DNA of 64,000 bases, taken from positions 79,364 through 143,363 of the forward strand of contig JAPPBX010000112.1 in assembly GCA_026702755.1 (NCBI GenBank). Reading direction: 5' to 3'. The stretch comes from Candidatus Poribacteria bacterium (lineage in GTDB: Bacteria > Poribacteria > WGA-4E > WGA-3G). The position numbers and the translations under genes are program-made. Shown piece after piece: positions 49,128-58,994 of the stretch. Each line of letters begins with the position of its first letter. Positions within the stretch are counted from its first letter, which is position 1. Under the pieces are notes generated by a model, which ran no database searches, was not told the DNA's origin, and saw only the letters and a list, made by a program, of their open reading frames with translations.

Positions 49128-50051
49128 ATGTTAGCAATTTCAACACTGTGGAACGCTTTGAAACAACAGGACGGTGCTGCGCTGTTCGATGAACTCAAAA
49201 ACCTTGGCTTTGAAACGCTCGAACTCAGCAGGCATCTTACATCGGATCAGGTAGAACAACTTAAGCCGTATCTCCGCGAAAACCCACCCTGCTCGATCCA
49301 CAACTTCTGTCCCATCCTGCCCGGAACGTCACAAGCAGAAGCAGAGAAAGACAAAATTTTACTTTCGAGTCTCAATGCAGACGAACGGAAGGAGGCTATC
49401 CGCCGCACTCTTCAAACGATGGAACTTGCCGTTGAATTGGAGGTGCCGATTGTGGTCCTTCACCTTGGCCAAGTTGACACCTACGATAGGTCCTATCTAA
49501 TGAGAGACCTATACAATTATGGCGAGCGCGAGTTTGAAGCCTTCGATCAAAAAGTGACTGAAGCCATTGAGTGGCGGAAGCGTAAAGAAACAAAACACCA
49601 AGACGCAGTGTTACGGAGCCTTGACGAATTAAACGAATACGCCTTGAGAATGGAACTCTGTATCGCTATTGAAAACCGTCCACATTATTACCAAATTCCG
49701 AATTTTGATGAGGCTGGACTGTTCCTTGAGAAGTTTTACGGCAGCCCAATGCGTTATTGGCACGACATGGGACATGCTGCGCTGCAGGAGAAACTCGGCG
49801 TATGCTGGGCGGACACATGGCTTGAGCAGTATGCTGAACACCTTGTCGGCGTGAACCTGCACGATCTGAAAGGGCTTGAAGGGTATCATCCACCCGGGAC
49901 CGGGGATCTTGAGTGGGACGAACTCTTTAAGCAGCTGCCATCAGATATTCTGAAGGTATTGGAAATTCGTCCCTGCGAAGCGGAACCGGTGGTAGAGGCA
50001 CGAGAATTGTGTGAGTCTTTGTCGCAATCGAGTGAGCAAGCCAATGTTTAG
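49128..50051 (+). CDS. Sugar phosphate isomerase/epimerase-type TIM barrel
   Basis: The 307-residue protein opens MLAISTLWNALKQQDGAALFDELKNLGFETLELSRH (cited as its span). IVVLHLGQVD, IAIENRPHYYQIPNF, RYWHDMGHA and GVNLHDLKG carry the Glu/Asp/His metal ligands at strand ends. The final LEIRPCEAEP is also typical. Substrate unknown. No ribosome site is visible before ATG 49128, which stands 7 bases after the palindromic element. Confidence 0.83.
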   Translation: MLAISTLWNALKQQDGAALFDELKNLGFETLELSRHLTSDQVEQLKPYLRENPPCSIHNFCPILPGTSQAEAEKDKILLSSLNADERKEAIRRTLQTMELAVELEVPIVVLHLGQVDTYDRSYLMRDLYNYGEREFEAFDQKVTEAIEWRKRKETKHQDAVLRSLDELNEYALRMELCIAIENRPHYYQIPNFDEAGLFLEKFYGSPMRYWHDMGHAALQEKLGVCWADTWLEQYAEHLVGVNLHDLKGLEGYHPPGTGDLEWDELFKQLPSDILKVLEIRPCEAEPVVEARELCESLSQSSEQANV

Positions 50052-50421
50052 GGCACCGCCGAAAGCCACCTACTTTTTCACCCAAGTTGAACACGATATT
50101 CTTAAATCCGTGTGTGCGTATATGGTGGGGGTTCCATGCGATACCGGATTGGATACGCCTATCATCGCCATCGACGCGTTCGTCCAGCAACTGCCCAAAA
50201 CGTTGCAGCGGCAACTCCGTTTTGGACTACATCTCTTCCAATGGGGACCGCTGCTTTTCAAAGGGAAGTTGTGTCGTTTTACACAACTCCCACCACGCGA
50301 CGCAATGCGATATGTAGAGGGTTGGGCAAAGAGCCGTTTTCAGATTCGACGACGACTTTTTCGAGGCTTACGTGATATTGCCTTTCTCGGTTTTTACAGC
50401 AATCAGCCATCGGCGGAATAG
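50044..50421 (+). CDS. Small protein resembling gluconate 2-dehydrogenase subunit 3
   Basis: The 125-residue protein has LDTPIIAIDAFVQQLPKTLQRQLRFGLHLFQWGPLLF and RFTQLPPRDAMRYVEGWAKSRFQIRRRLFRGLRDIAFLGFYSN (cited as segments). This is close to the small helical subunit or N-terminal part associated with FAD-dependent GMC oxidoreductases. No such flavoprotein is next to it, so the partner is unknown. The start overlaps the end of the sugar isomerase gene. Confidence 0.6.
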   Translation: MFRAPPKATYFFTQVEHDILKSVCAYMVGVPCDTGLDTPIIAIDAFVQQLPKTLQRQLRFGLHLFQWGPLLFKGKLCRFTQLPPRDAMRYVEGWAKSRFQIRRRLFRGLRDIAFLGFYSNQPSAE

Positions 50422-50432
50422 CAGACCATTCT

Positions 50433-53400
50433 TCACTTCATTATTAACATTTTTCTCGTGGCAATGAAGTCGCCGGCTGTAAATGTATAGAAATAGACAC
50501 CGCTTGCCACGGACTCGCCCACTTCATTTTTACCATCCCAATACGCCGCACGACTCCGATACTGATAGATACCCGCGGGTTGGTAACCCAACGCCAACGT
50601 CCGCACTAAGACACCATTCGTGGCATAGATATGCACCGTGACTTCGGCAGGTTCCGCGAGTTGATACGGTATCCAAGTCTCTGGATTGAACGGGTTTGGG
50701 TAGTTGTGAAGTAAAGCCGTCTCTTCTGGAATGAACAACGTCAACAGCTGCTCAAGTTTAGCAATACCCTGTTGAAAGGCGAGCGATCCATCATCTTCAA
50801 CTCGAGCACGTGCTATCCACGCCTGAATCATCGCAGGATTTAGTTCCAAACTGTCTACAGCCGCAACATTGGAAGGAGCAGCCCCTTCGGTTGACTCACC
50901 CAAATGTTGCGCAACAACAATTAGATCCAAAACGTTAATAGTTCCGTCACCGTTAACATCAGCTCGACTGTCCCCGGGCGTAGTGGAACCCAAAAGTTGT
51001 GCCACCAGAATTAGATCAAGAACGTTCACTTGATCGTCTCGGTTTACGTCCGAAGTGAGGAACGCACTGTCTTCAACAGTAATAGCAATTTCGGGGGAGC
51101 CTGAAGGAATTACCTCAGTGCTGCTGGAACCCGCATAAAAATTGCTAAAAGTTACCCGTGTTTCTCCGACAGCCTTCGCTGTAAATATGACCGATAGCAG
51201 CGTGCCGGTGCCGCTGACCCCACCCTTGAATCGTGCTGTGCTTAAGTTGGTGATTTTACCAGTGGTGTTGTCAATCGTGCCAGGGCCGAAAAAGGTACTT
51301 ACCCCCTCCGCTCTCAAAAAGTCGCCTTCGCTCACCTCAACCACTTCAAGTACAGCAGGATCGAATGCAATGTCAGACTGCCATCCTGCTAAATCCGTAA
51401 TATCTTTTGCCCTGAGGCGAAGCGTGAAGGTATCGTCGAGGTAGACGGATGTTGTATCTGTGGAAAGGGAGAACGCGGTATCGCTTACATCTAAGGTAGA
51501 CGGATCCCCCACAGTAATAGTTATATCAGGCGAAGCAGGGGGCATTGCTTTGCCAGCACTGGAACCAGATTGGAATTCACGCAATGCCACCCGTGTTTCT
51601 CCGGCAGCTTTCGCCGTGAATGTGACGGACAGCAGGGTGCCCTCACCGCTCGCTCCCCCTTCTGAGATCCGCGCTGAACCCACACCGGTAATTCTCCCAT
51701 CTGTGTTATCAATCGCGCCTTCCAAAAAGTGGGTTCGTCCCCCATCCTGCCTCAGAAAATTGCCATCCTTCACGCTGTTTGCTTTTAGTACAGCTGGGTC
51801 AAATATAATATCGGATTGCCATCCCGCTAAATCGTCGACACCTTTAGTCTTGACATAGACGGTAAATGTCGCGCCAGCTTTAACCTGCGTTGTATCTGTG
51901 AATAAAGAGAATCTGGTACCAGGGGGTAACACTGTATATTCGGTATCAGGTGCAAAGCCAAAAAACCCGTTACTATGGGTGCGAACAGTAACTAACAAGA
52001 CATTTCTACCTGCTTTCAATGTAACAGGAAAGAAATCTTGGTAATCCTCACCGGCCTGCCAAACGAGATCCTCGTGAATTAACACACCGTTAAGCCAGAC
52101 TTTTAACTCAGCATCGCTACCGACGTACATTGTTGTCTCCTGTTCCGATGGCGAATCCAAGGTGATAGAACCATAGACAACTCCATCAGGGACAGGACGC
52201 GGCAGCATAGCATCAATGTTATTCCTTCCGGTAGATGGGATTTTGCGGGATGTCCACTCGTTGTCTCCGATAGACTCCCCCTCTGTTGCACCGGAAGTAG
52301 CAATCTCCAACTCTGTTACAGACCCTTTACTTGCTTTTGCAAGCAAATCTGTCTTGCTGTCAAGACGCTCCCCAGGGAGCAGCATCCATAACCACGGACC
52401 CGTTATTTTCGGAGCACCTTTTAGGAAAACACCCGGGTTGTCTGCTGTCCCGATATCAGTCTTCTCAGATAATCCAGATAAAGGTGAGAAGTCGGATATC
52501 GCGTTGCTCCAAAGGTCAAGTCGTTCCAAGTTTATAAGTCCCGCAAGGGGCGACACATCCGATATGACGTTTTTGTAAAGATGCAATTCTTTCAAACGGG
52601 TTAATCCTGACAGTGGTGATACATCAGATATGAGATTATAGGCAAGGTCAAGATACGTCAAACTTGTCAATCCATCTAAAGGCGAGAGGTCTGATATGTA
52701 ATTATCCCGTAAATCTAACGAAGTCAGTTGTGTTAACTCTGATAGTCCAGAGATGTCTGAAATGCCACAGTCTCGAATCGCCAGATGCCTCAGTGATTTC
52801 AATCCGTTTACGGACGGAATCGTTGATACAGATCTATCGCCACCAAATTCTATCCATTGTAGTCTTGGCAACTTTGCCAATGGGGAAAAATCTGAGAGAG
52901 GCGTGTTCCGAGCAGCTATGCCTTCCAAACTAATGAGACTCGTAAGCGGCGACACATCGGCTATAGGGTTGCCTGAAATCCCTATCCCGTTCAATTTTAT
53001 TAACCCCTTCAATGGAGATAAATCTGTTATTGCATTCTCCTCAAGCCCTAACCAGTCTACGTTAGTTAAGTCCGCCAGCGGAGATACATCGGTTATCCTG
53101 TTACCCCGCAACTTGATGTTATCTAAGCGTATTAAGCCTGCCAACGGCGATAGATCGGATATCTCATTGCGACGGAATTCTATCCGTTCGAGATTTATCG
53201 CATACTCTAGTCCCGTCAGATCGCGGATGTCTCTTTCATCAGCCTCAAGCCCCGTCAATCTCGCCATATCCTCTGTGGTGATTGAAGCACCGGGGGCTTT
53301 CCCAAGTGCCTCTTCAATCGCTGTACGGAGATTCGCATCCGGGATGTAAACAGCACCCGTTGGAGTCGGTTGGGTGCGGTCTACAACTATTGGGGTGATG

Positions 53401-55049
53401 CTGCTGGACTCTTCCGGGGAATTCAGCGCAGCGATTACTTCATCAAACCGATCTGTCCATGTGTCACGCTGCACGTTCCCGCCATCAATAAGTCCTGTCA
53501 AGCCCAAGTTTTGTAAACTCGACTTCTCTCGAATCTCTTGAAGAAAAGCATCAGTTTCTAACCCGACAGCAGCCGCAGCGTATGATGCTTCAAGAGGATC
53601 ATGAAATACTTCATGAAACCGATGTACAGGTTCTATGCCACCGGGGATGCCCCCTGTCTCCTTAAGTGCCATCTCATAACGCGTTTTATCTTCGTCTAAG
53701 CGGGCATCCATCACTGCTTTTTCTACATACAATCGCAACGCCTGCTCTTTATCAAATGTCGGATTTCCCGTCCGCTGAACCGCTGCACGCACCGTATCCT
53801 CAAACGTCTTCATCCCTTCTGTGTGGCAACCGATACACGAAAGCCCATTCCGCACGGCAGGATCGTCCGCAGCAGGATTAGAAACGATAGTGGTGGGTGC
53901 TACATTTATGCGACTACCAGATGCATCCGAGATGTAGTATGCCTGTAAACCGTTGGGAAGATTGAAGATGATCTCACCACCGTCAGGTGTAAAAGAGAGG
54001 GGATGTGTGAAGATATTTTGCGCACCAACGCTTCCAGCAAAGTCGTAACTTTTCCAATACGCACCATATCGAGAAGTATGACGTTCCACGACGCGATTGT
54101 TATTTGAGACACCTGAGTCGTTGAAACCTGCGCGCCAGACGCGGACCCCCGGCGCACTCTGGATATTCCTCGCGACATTCACATCAAGGTCTCTCTCTAA
54201 CTCGCGATCTGTTTCTGGAAGATCCAGAATATCGTGATAGAGCGGCGGCAGTGATGCCGTTGCGAGAAACCAGTCGACATGAACAAACGGCACTTCACAC
54301 CTCATCTCTTCACGCAGATTTGTCAATTTTTCGTTCAGATTTGCTTGGGTTTCAGAATCGAATTCAACCTTATAGGGGTATTCCCTTTCAATCTGTGTCC
54401 ATGCTTCATTTCTGATATCCCACTCGTAGTGCCGTAAGTCGATGTGAAAGATTGTCTCTCTCGGATCAATGGGTGTCGGTTTTTTAACTTCAAAACCCCA
54501 AGATAGACTATTTACTAATTTCGAGAGAGCGACGCTATAGGCACGTAGTGCCTCAGTCGTTTCGCCAGCGTTATAGAGGTGTGTAAGTGTAAAATAACGC
54601 GCGAAGGCGCGGTCAAATGGTGCGAGAGATTCGACGTGACCTTCAATCGTTTCAAGCACTTGGTCTGGCGTGATGAAATTGATGTCCGGACGTGTAAAGG
54701 TAGTCCAGTCCGGAGCACCTGTTTGAATCCATTGGTGAATTGTATTGAGTGCTTCTTGGGAGATCGGAGGAGCGTTAAGCGGCATCCGTCTTGCCAGATC
54801 GGTCTCGATTAACCGCTGGTAGAACTTTGAACCGTTAGGATTTCCGGGGATAATTGCTCCCGAATCAATAAGTTCTCGGCTACTTCGGATGATGAGCTGC
54901 TCTGTGAAGGTGCCGTGTTCTCCGTGGCAGCTTGAGCAGTTATGGTCGAGAATCTCATACGCCTGTTGTGCAAGATCCAGTTGCGCCTCAACAGTTTGAT
55001 ACCCCAAGATAAGTATTAGTAGAAAGCTGATTTTGATGAGATTCTTCAT
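50433..55049 (-). CDS. Giant extracellular di-heme, LRR, cohesin, dockerin protein with FlgD/T9SS-like tail
   Basis: The protein has 1538 residues. Signal peptide about 1-22. Heme motif Cys38-x2-Cys41-His42 lies in a planctomycete-type cytochrome domain, and a second CIGCH at about 405. Internalin-type 22-residue leucine-rich repeats span about 573-866 (LSPLAGLIRLDNIKLRGN). A galactose-binding-like beta domain covers about 870-1035, followed by two cohesin-like beta domains (about 1041-1179 and 1186-1324, each with DLAGWQSDI and FDPAVL). A type I dockerin with two calcium loops (DVNRDDQVNVLDLI, DVNGDGTINVLDLI) lies at about 1334-1386. The end (about 1446-1538) is a NYPNPFNP-type Ig-like sorting tail. 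AGAGGG precedes ATG. The neighbour at 55108 shares the LRR, dockerin and tail. Confidence 0.88.
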   Translation of the reverse strand: MKNLIKISFLLILILGYQTVEAQLDLAQQAYEILDHNCSSCHGEHGTFTEQLIIRSSRELIDSGAIIPGNPNGSKFYQRLIETDLARRMPLNAPPISQEALNTIHQWIQTGAPDWTTFTRPDINFITPDQVLETIEGHVESLAPFDRAFARYFTLTHLYNAGETTEALRAYSVALSKLVNSLSWGFEVKKPTPIDPRETIFHIDLRHYEWDIRNEAWTQIEREYPYKVEFDSETQANLNEKLTNLREEMRCEVPFVHVDWFLATASLPPLYHDILDLPETDRELERDLDVNVARNIQSAPGVRVWRAGFNDSGVSNNNRVVERHTSRYGAYWKSYDFAGSVGAQNIFTHPLSFTPDGGEIIFNLPNGLQAYYISDASGSRINVAPTTIVSNPAADDPAVRNGLSCIGCHTEGMKTFEDTVRAAVQRTGNPTFDKEQALRLYVEKAVMDARLDEDKTRYEMALKETGGIPGGIEPVHRFHEVFHDPLEASYAAAAVGLETDAFLQEIREKSSLQNLGLTGLIDGGNVQRDTWTDRFDEVIAALNSPEESSSITPIVVDRTQPTPTGAVYIPDANLRTAIEEALGKAPGASITTEDMARLTGLEADERDIRDLTGLEYAINLERIEFRRNEISDLSPLAGLIRLDNIKLRGNRITDVSPLADLTNVDWLGLEENAITDLSPLKGLIKLNGIGISGNPIADVSPLTSLISLEGIAARNTPLSDFSPLAKLPRLQWIEFGGDRSVSTIPSVNGLKSLRHLAIRDCGISDISGLSELTQLTSLDLRDNYISDLSPLDGLTSLTYLDLAYNLISDVSPLSGLTRLKELHLYKNVISDVSPLAGLINLERLDLWSNAISDFSPLSGLSEKTDIGTADNPGVFLKGAPKITGPWLWMLLPGERLDSKTDLLAKASKGSVTELEIATSGATEGESIGDNEWTSRKIPSTGRNNIDAMLPRPVPDGVVYGSITLDSPSEQETTMYVGSDAELKVWLNGVLIHEDLVWQAGEDYQDFFPVTLKAGRNVLLVTVRTHSNGFFGFAPDTEYTVLPPGTRFSLFTDTTQVKAGATFTVYVKTKGVDDLAGWQSDIIFDPAVLKANSVKDGNFLRQDGGRTHFLEGAIDNTDGRITGVGSARISEGGASGEGTLLSVTFTAKAAGETRVALREFQSGSSAGKAMPPASPDITITVGDPSTLDVSDTAFSLSTDTTSVYLDDTFTLRLRAKDITDLAGWQSDIAFDPAVLEVVEVSEGDFLRAEGVSTFFGPGTIDNTTGKITNLSTARFKGGVSGTGTLLSVIFTAKAVGETRVTFSNFYAGSSSTEVIPSGSPEIAITVEDSAFLTSDVNRDDQVNVLDLILVAQLLGSTTPGDSRADVNGDGTINVLDLIVVAQHLGESTEGAAPSNVAAVDSLELNPAMIQAWIARARVEDDGSLAFQQGIAKLEQLLTLFIPEETALLHNYPNPFNPETWIPYQLAEPAEVTVHIYATNGVLVRTLALGYQPAGIYQYRSRAAYWDGKNEVGESVASGVYFYTFTAGDFIATRKMLIMK

Positions 55050-55107
55050 GTATTTTCCCTCTACTTGTGGAAGCGAACTGTGCTCGCGAATCCTTTTGGT
55101 TACACAT

Positions 55108-57381
55108 TCATTTCGTTATCAACATTTTGCGCGTTTCTGTCAAATCGCCTGCGGTTAGGGTATAAAAATAGACACCGCTTGCGACGGATTCACCGACCTC
55201 ATTTTTACCATCCCAATACGCTGCGCGACTCTGTTGGTGATAGATACCTGCAGACTGGTGCCCCATACCCAGCGTCCGAATCAACACACCACTCATGCCA
55301 TAGATGCGTAAGGAGACATCGGCAGATTCAGCGAGCTGATACGGTATCCAAGTTTCTGGATTGAACGGGTTCGGATAGTTTGCCAACAATGCCGTCCTTT
55401 CTGGAATGAACGACATTAAAAGACGTTGGAGATTCGCGATTCCCCGTTGGAAGGCGATCGAGCCATCATTTTCAAGGGATGCCTGTGCTATCCAGCCGCG
55501 TACCACTGCTGAATCTAATTTCATGCTGTCTACCGCAAGCGCGGTAGGTGCAGCAGAAATTCCGCTGAGTTCACCGAGGTGTTGTGCCACGAGGATAAGG
55601 TCTGAGATATTACGCTTTCCATCCTTGTTTACATCGGTTCGAGCGTTCGTCGGTCTGTTCCTTCCCATATCCTGACCTACCAGAATCAGATCCAAAATGT
55701 TCGTTAGTCCGTCTCTGTTCACGTCCCATGCGGGTGTTTTTATGAAAAATTTTCTCTCGGGTGGGTTTACTGTATATTCCGCATCCTGTGCGAAACCGAA
55801 AAAACCGCTAAAGGCTCCGTGTCCGCGATTGTCAACAGCAACTAATAAGACGTTTACGCCTTGCTTCAGTGTAACAGGAAACGCATCTTGGAAATCGCCA
55901 GCACCCCGAAGCACAGGGTTATAGTGAACCAATTCACCGTTGAGCCAAACTTTTACTTCATCATCACTCCCGACAAGCATCGTTGTGTCCTGTTTACGCG
56001 GGGAATTCAACGTGACGGAACCGTAAACGACATGGTCATATATTTCCGAACCTGACCCCCAACCGAGCGCATCTGTCATTTCATTGAGGTTATTCCCACC
56101 CGTCGGGGAGAGTTTGTGTGCTCTCCATTTGCTATCCCCAACGGATTTCCCGTCAGTTGCCCCAAAGGTAGCAACTTTTACCTCTGTTGCGGCACCCCCA
56201 CTCGCTTTTGCAAGCAGGTCTGTGTGGTCAAGGCGTGACCCTGGCACAATTACCCATAACCAGGGTCCTTCTATTTTTGGACCGGCTTCAGGGAAAGCGG
56301 AGTTAATGAAACTTGAGTGTGAGATAGATGTGTTCTCAGGGAATCTTTCTAAACTTGCTACGTCTGTTATTGCATTGTCGTTGAGTCCCATCCATGTCAA
56401 GTTGGGCAAAAGTGTGAGAGAGGATACATCCGTTATCGCATTTTCGCTAAGATCTAACCATGTCAAGTTATTTAGTTTCGCAAGCGGAGATACATCCGAT
56501 ATTACATTGTCGTGAAGTTCTAACCATGTGAGGCTGCTTAACGCTTCAAGAGACGATATATCGGATACTTCATTATGTTTAAGACTCAGACGGGTCAAAC
56601 CTGTTAACCCTTCCAAGGCTGATAGGTCCGAAATCTCATTATCAATAAGGTAAAGCTCTTTTAAACCCTTCGCGTCCGCTAAGGCAGAGATATCCGATAT
56701 CTCTCCGCCGCACACATTTATCTCCCTGAGTTTCGGCAATTTCGCCACGGCGGCAAGGTTCACCACAGGCGTGCCCCAGGAGTGATAATTATGCAAGTTA
56801 ACTAACCCATCAAGCGGTGTGAGGTCTGCCAACGGATTATGGCTCATCCCTATCCATTCCAATTTTATTAGACCCGCGAGGGCGGATAAATCGGATATTG
56901 CGTTGTGATGGATCGCTATCCCGCGCAAGTTGATTAAGCCTTGGAGCGGAGAGAGATCGGTTATCAGATTATGCGCGATATGTAGCTGCTCCAAGCCGAT
57001 TAATCCTTCAAGTGGAGAGAGATCAGATATAGCGTTATTTTCCAACTCTATGTGACGCAGTCTTATCAATCCCGCGAGTGCGGATATATCGGATATTAAA
57101 TTGTCGTTAAGCCTTAAGTCATCCAGGTTTGTCGCAACTTCAAGCCCTGTCAAATCCTTGATGCCTCTGTTATTCGCATCAAGACGAACCAACCTCGCCA
57201 TCTCATCTGTGGTAATCCGGGCATTTGGTGCTTTACCGAGTGCTTCCGCAATTGCCGTGTGTAGGTTCGCGTCGGGAATGTTAACGGTTTGTGCCGTTGT
57301 GGTTAGTGGAAATATCAAGAACAACATTGTGCAGAGCACGAGTGTATAAACGGAAATATGTTGTGTTTTGGTGAATTGCAT
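55108..57381 (-). CDS. Extracellular LRR-dockerin protein with FlgD/T9SS-like tail
   Basis: The 757-residue protein has a signal peptide at about 1-30. Leucine-rich repeats run over about 35-350 (ISDLSPLEGLIGLEQLHIAHN-type units). A galactose-binding-like domain covers about 370-530 and a dockerin about 548-605 (DVNRDGLTNILDLI, DVNKDGKRNISDLI). The NYPNPFNPETW tail runs from about 665 to the end (KMLITK). It is a shortened paralogue of the protein at 50433 without heme and cohesin parts. Dockerins bind cohesins, so this protein could dock on its neighbour. AAGGAG lies ten bases before ATG. Confidence 0.88.
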   Translation of the reverse strand: MQFTKTQHISVYTLVLCTMLFLIFPLTTTAQTVNIPDANLHTAIAEALGKAPNARITTDEMARLVRLDANNRGIKDLTGLEVATNLDDLRLNDNLISDISALAGLIRLRHIELENNAISDLSPLEGLIGLEQLHIAHNLITDLSPLQGLINLRGIAIHHNAISDLSALAGLIKLEWIGMSHNPLADLTPLDGLVNLHNYHSWGTPVVNLAAVAKLPKLREINVCGGEISDISALADAKGLKELYLIDNEISDLSALEGLTGLTRLSLKHNEVSDISSLEALSSLTWLELHDNVISDVSPLAKLNNLTWLDLSENAITDVSSLTLLPNLTWMGLNDNAITDVASLERFPENTSISHSSFINSAFPEAGPKIEGPWLWVIVPGSRLDHTDLLAKASGGAATEVKVATFGATDGKSVGDSKWRAHKLSPTGGNNLNEMTDALGWGSGSEIYDHVVYGSVTLNSPRKQDTTMLVGSDDEVKVWLNGELVHYNPVLRGAGDFQDAFPVTLKQGVNVLLVAVDNRGHGAFSGFFGFAQDAEYTVNPPERKFFIKTPAWDVNRDGLTNILDLILVGQDMGRNRPTNARTDVNKDGKRNISDLILVAQHLGELSGISAAPTALAVDSMKLDSAVVRGWIAQASLENDGSIAFQRGIANLQRLLMSFIPERTALLANYPNPFNPETWIPYQLAESADVSLRIYGMSGVLIRTLGMGHQSAGIYHQQSRAAYWDGKNEVGESVASGVYFYTLTAGDLTETRKMLITK

Positions 57382-57652
57382 GCAGGGTGATCTCCTTTTC
57401 TACTACTGGTGTCGCGCTTCGTGAGTACTCCGTTTTGGGACTAAAATAGATGGATTTTCGTGACGCTTTTAAAATAAAAGATACCTTAAAATACGGGGTA
57501 ATGTCAAGACCTTTTTAGGTTTTTTATCATCCTCTTCATTTTCAAAACTCCATGCTTTAGTTTGGAGATGTAGAAAATGCGAACGACTTTATCCTATCAA
57601 AAACTTCTCTCCTCGTCAAAAACCTAATTCTGATACCAAACCAGTTTTTGTA

Positions 57653-57682
57653 TTTCACAAAAAAGTGTTCTTGTGCTATACT
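57653..57682 (+). promoter_or_regulatory. Promoter of the second tnpB
   Basis: Extended -10 TGCTATACT (57674-57682) with a weak -35 TTTCAC (57653-57658), 18 bases apart. Confidence 0.45.
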
Positions 57683-57752
57683 AAGTAGATGTATATATGG
57701 TAGTTGATGCTTTGTGCCCTGTCAGGGCAGTCTTTGCTGAAGCGAGGTTCCG

Positions 57753-58994
57753 ATGGCAAAGTTCCACAGAACGAAGATTCTCAAAATAGATAGACAAGCT
57801 ATATTTTCCGATATTCATGCTACATCAGCATCTGTATGGAATGAGTGTTTATCGCTCATGGAATTTTATCAGTATCAGCGTGGTTATCCACATGCTCACA
57901 ATCACTTCTATTTCGGAAAAGACTGTGAGGGTTGGATGGATAAGAATTTGTCTAAGGCACAACCTCTGCATTCGCAAAGTATACAAGCCATCAGGAAGCA
58001 ATACTTTAAGTCGTGGAAGTCTTATTCTGCCTTGAAAAAGAGTGGTGGTATTGCTAAGCCTAAACCTCCCAACAAACGCAAAAACTATATGACAACGCGT
58101 TGGCTGAAGTCTGCTATCACTTTTGTAGTGGGGAGTTTGTTTGGTAAGCGTGTATTGCTTTCTATGGGGAGTGGTAGACCCAAATTGGAAATACAACTGC
58201 CCTCTAACTTTAATATGTCTGAAAACGAACACATCGCAACTATTGATTTGTGCTATAAGCATGGTCAGTGGGAGTTGCATTTCTCGTATAAATATGAGAC
58301 TGAAGATACTGCGACTGGTGAAGGCGTAATAGGTGTGGATATTGGCGAAATACATCCGATGGTGAGTCATGATGGTAAAGAAACACATATTTACAATGGT
58401 CGGTATATCCGTTCGCTATATCGCCAGAGAAATAAAGTGCTTTCTGAATTCAGTCATGCTATCAGCAGGTGTAAACGCCATTCTAAACGCTGGTGGAAAC
58501 TCACACGTCGTAAATGGAAACGCATCAACAAGATTGACAACCAAATCACAGATGCTCTCCACAAACATACCACCAAGTTCCTGAAATATTGTCAGTTGAT
58601 AGGCATTGGCACCATTGTTCTCGGCAACTTGACTGGTATCCGCGATAACATTGACTATGGCAAGCGTGCCAATCAGCGTCTACATCAATGGGCGTTTGGT
58701 AAGATTACGTCTTTGCTAACTTATAAAGCCGAGGTGTTAGGTATCAAGGTTGTTCAGATAGATGAGGCTTATACATCACAAACTTGTCCAAGTTGCGGCA
58801 ATAGGAAGAAACCTAATAATCGTGAGTACACCTGTAAGTGCGGTTTTGAGTATCATCGCGATGGCGTAGGTGCGATTAATATTTTGAGAAAGTATCAAGG
58901 TTGTTTAGGCGACCCTGTAGTGGCGGCAATGGGTTCTACCCGGATGGCACCGCCCTTGGGCTTTCGCTTGGAAGTCCCTGTTGCTCTGGCTTAA
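57753..58994 (+). CDS. tnpB: TnpB-family nuclease with altered RuvC-II site
   Basis: The 413-residue OrfB/TnpB protein has RuvC-I Asp196 (GVDIGEIHP), the zinc ribbon Cys345-Cys348-Cys361-Cys363 and RuvC-III Asp370 (YHRDGVGAINI). At the RuvC-II position, where the first tnpB has IAIETL, this one reads VLGNLTGIR with Gly291, lacking the usual Glu. Glu338 in IDEAYTSQTCP may take over. Relocation of that residue has been described in TnpB subgroups, to my recollection. Activity is possible but not certain. AGCGAGGTT lies before ATG. Confidence 0.9.
   Translation: MAKFHRTKILKIDRQAIFSDIHATSASVWNECLSLMEFYQYQRGYPHAHNHFYFGKDCEGWMDKNLSKAQPLHSQSIQAIRKQYFKSWKSYSALKKSGGIAKPKPPNKRKNYMTTRWLKSAITFVVGSLFGKRVLLSMGSGRPKLEIQLPSNFNMSENEHIATIDLCYKHGQWELHFSYKYETEDTATGEGVIGVDIGEIHPMVSHDGKETHIYNGRYIRSLYRQRNKVLSEFSHAISRCKRHSKRWWKLTRRKWKRINKIDNQITDALHKHTTKFLKYCQLIGIGTIVLGNLTGIRDNIDYGKRANQRLHQWAFGKITSLLTYKAEVLGIKVVQIDEAYTSQTCPSCGNRKKPNNREYTCKCGFEYHRDGVGAINILRKYQGCLGDPVVAAMGSTRMAPPLGFRLEVPVALA

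Noticed and set aside
52753-53349. 198-codon plus-strand frame with regular repeats
   Set aside because: The repeats are the antisense image of the leucine-rich repeats of the giant protein.
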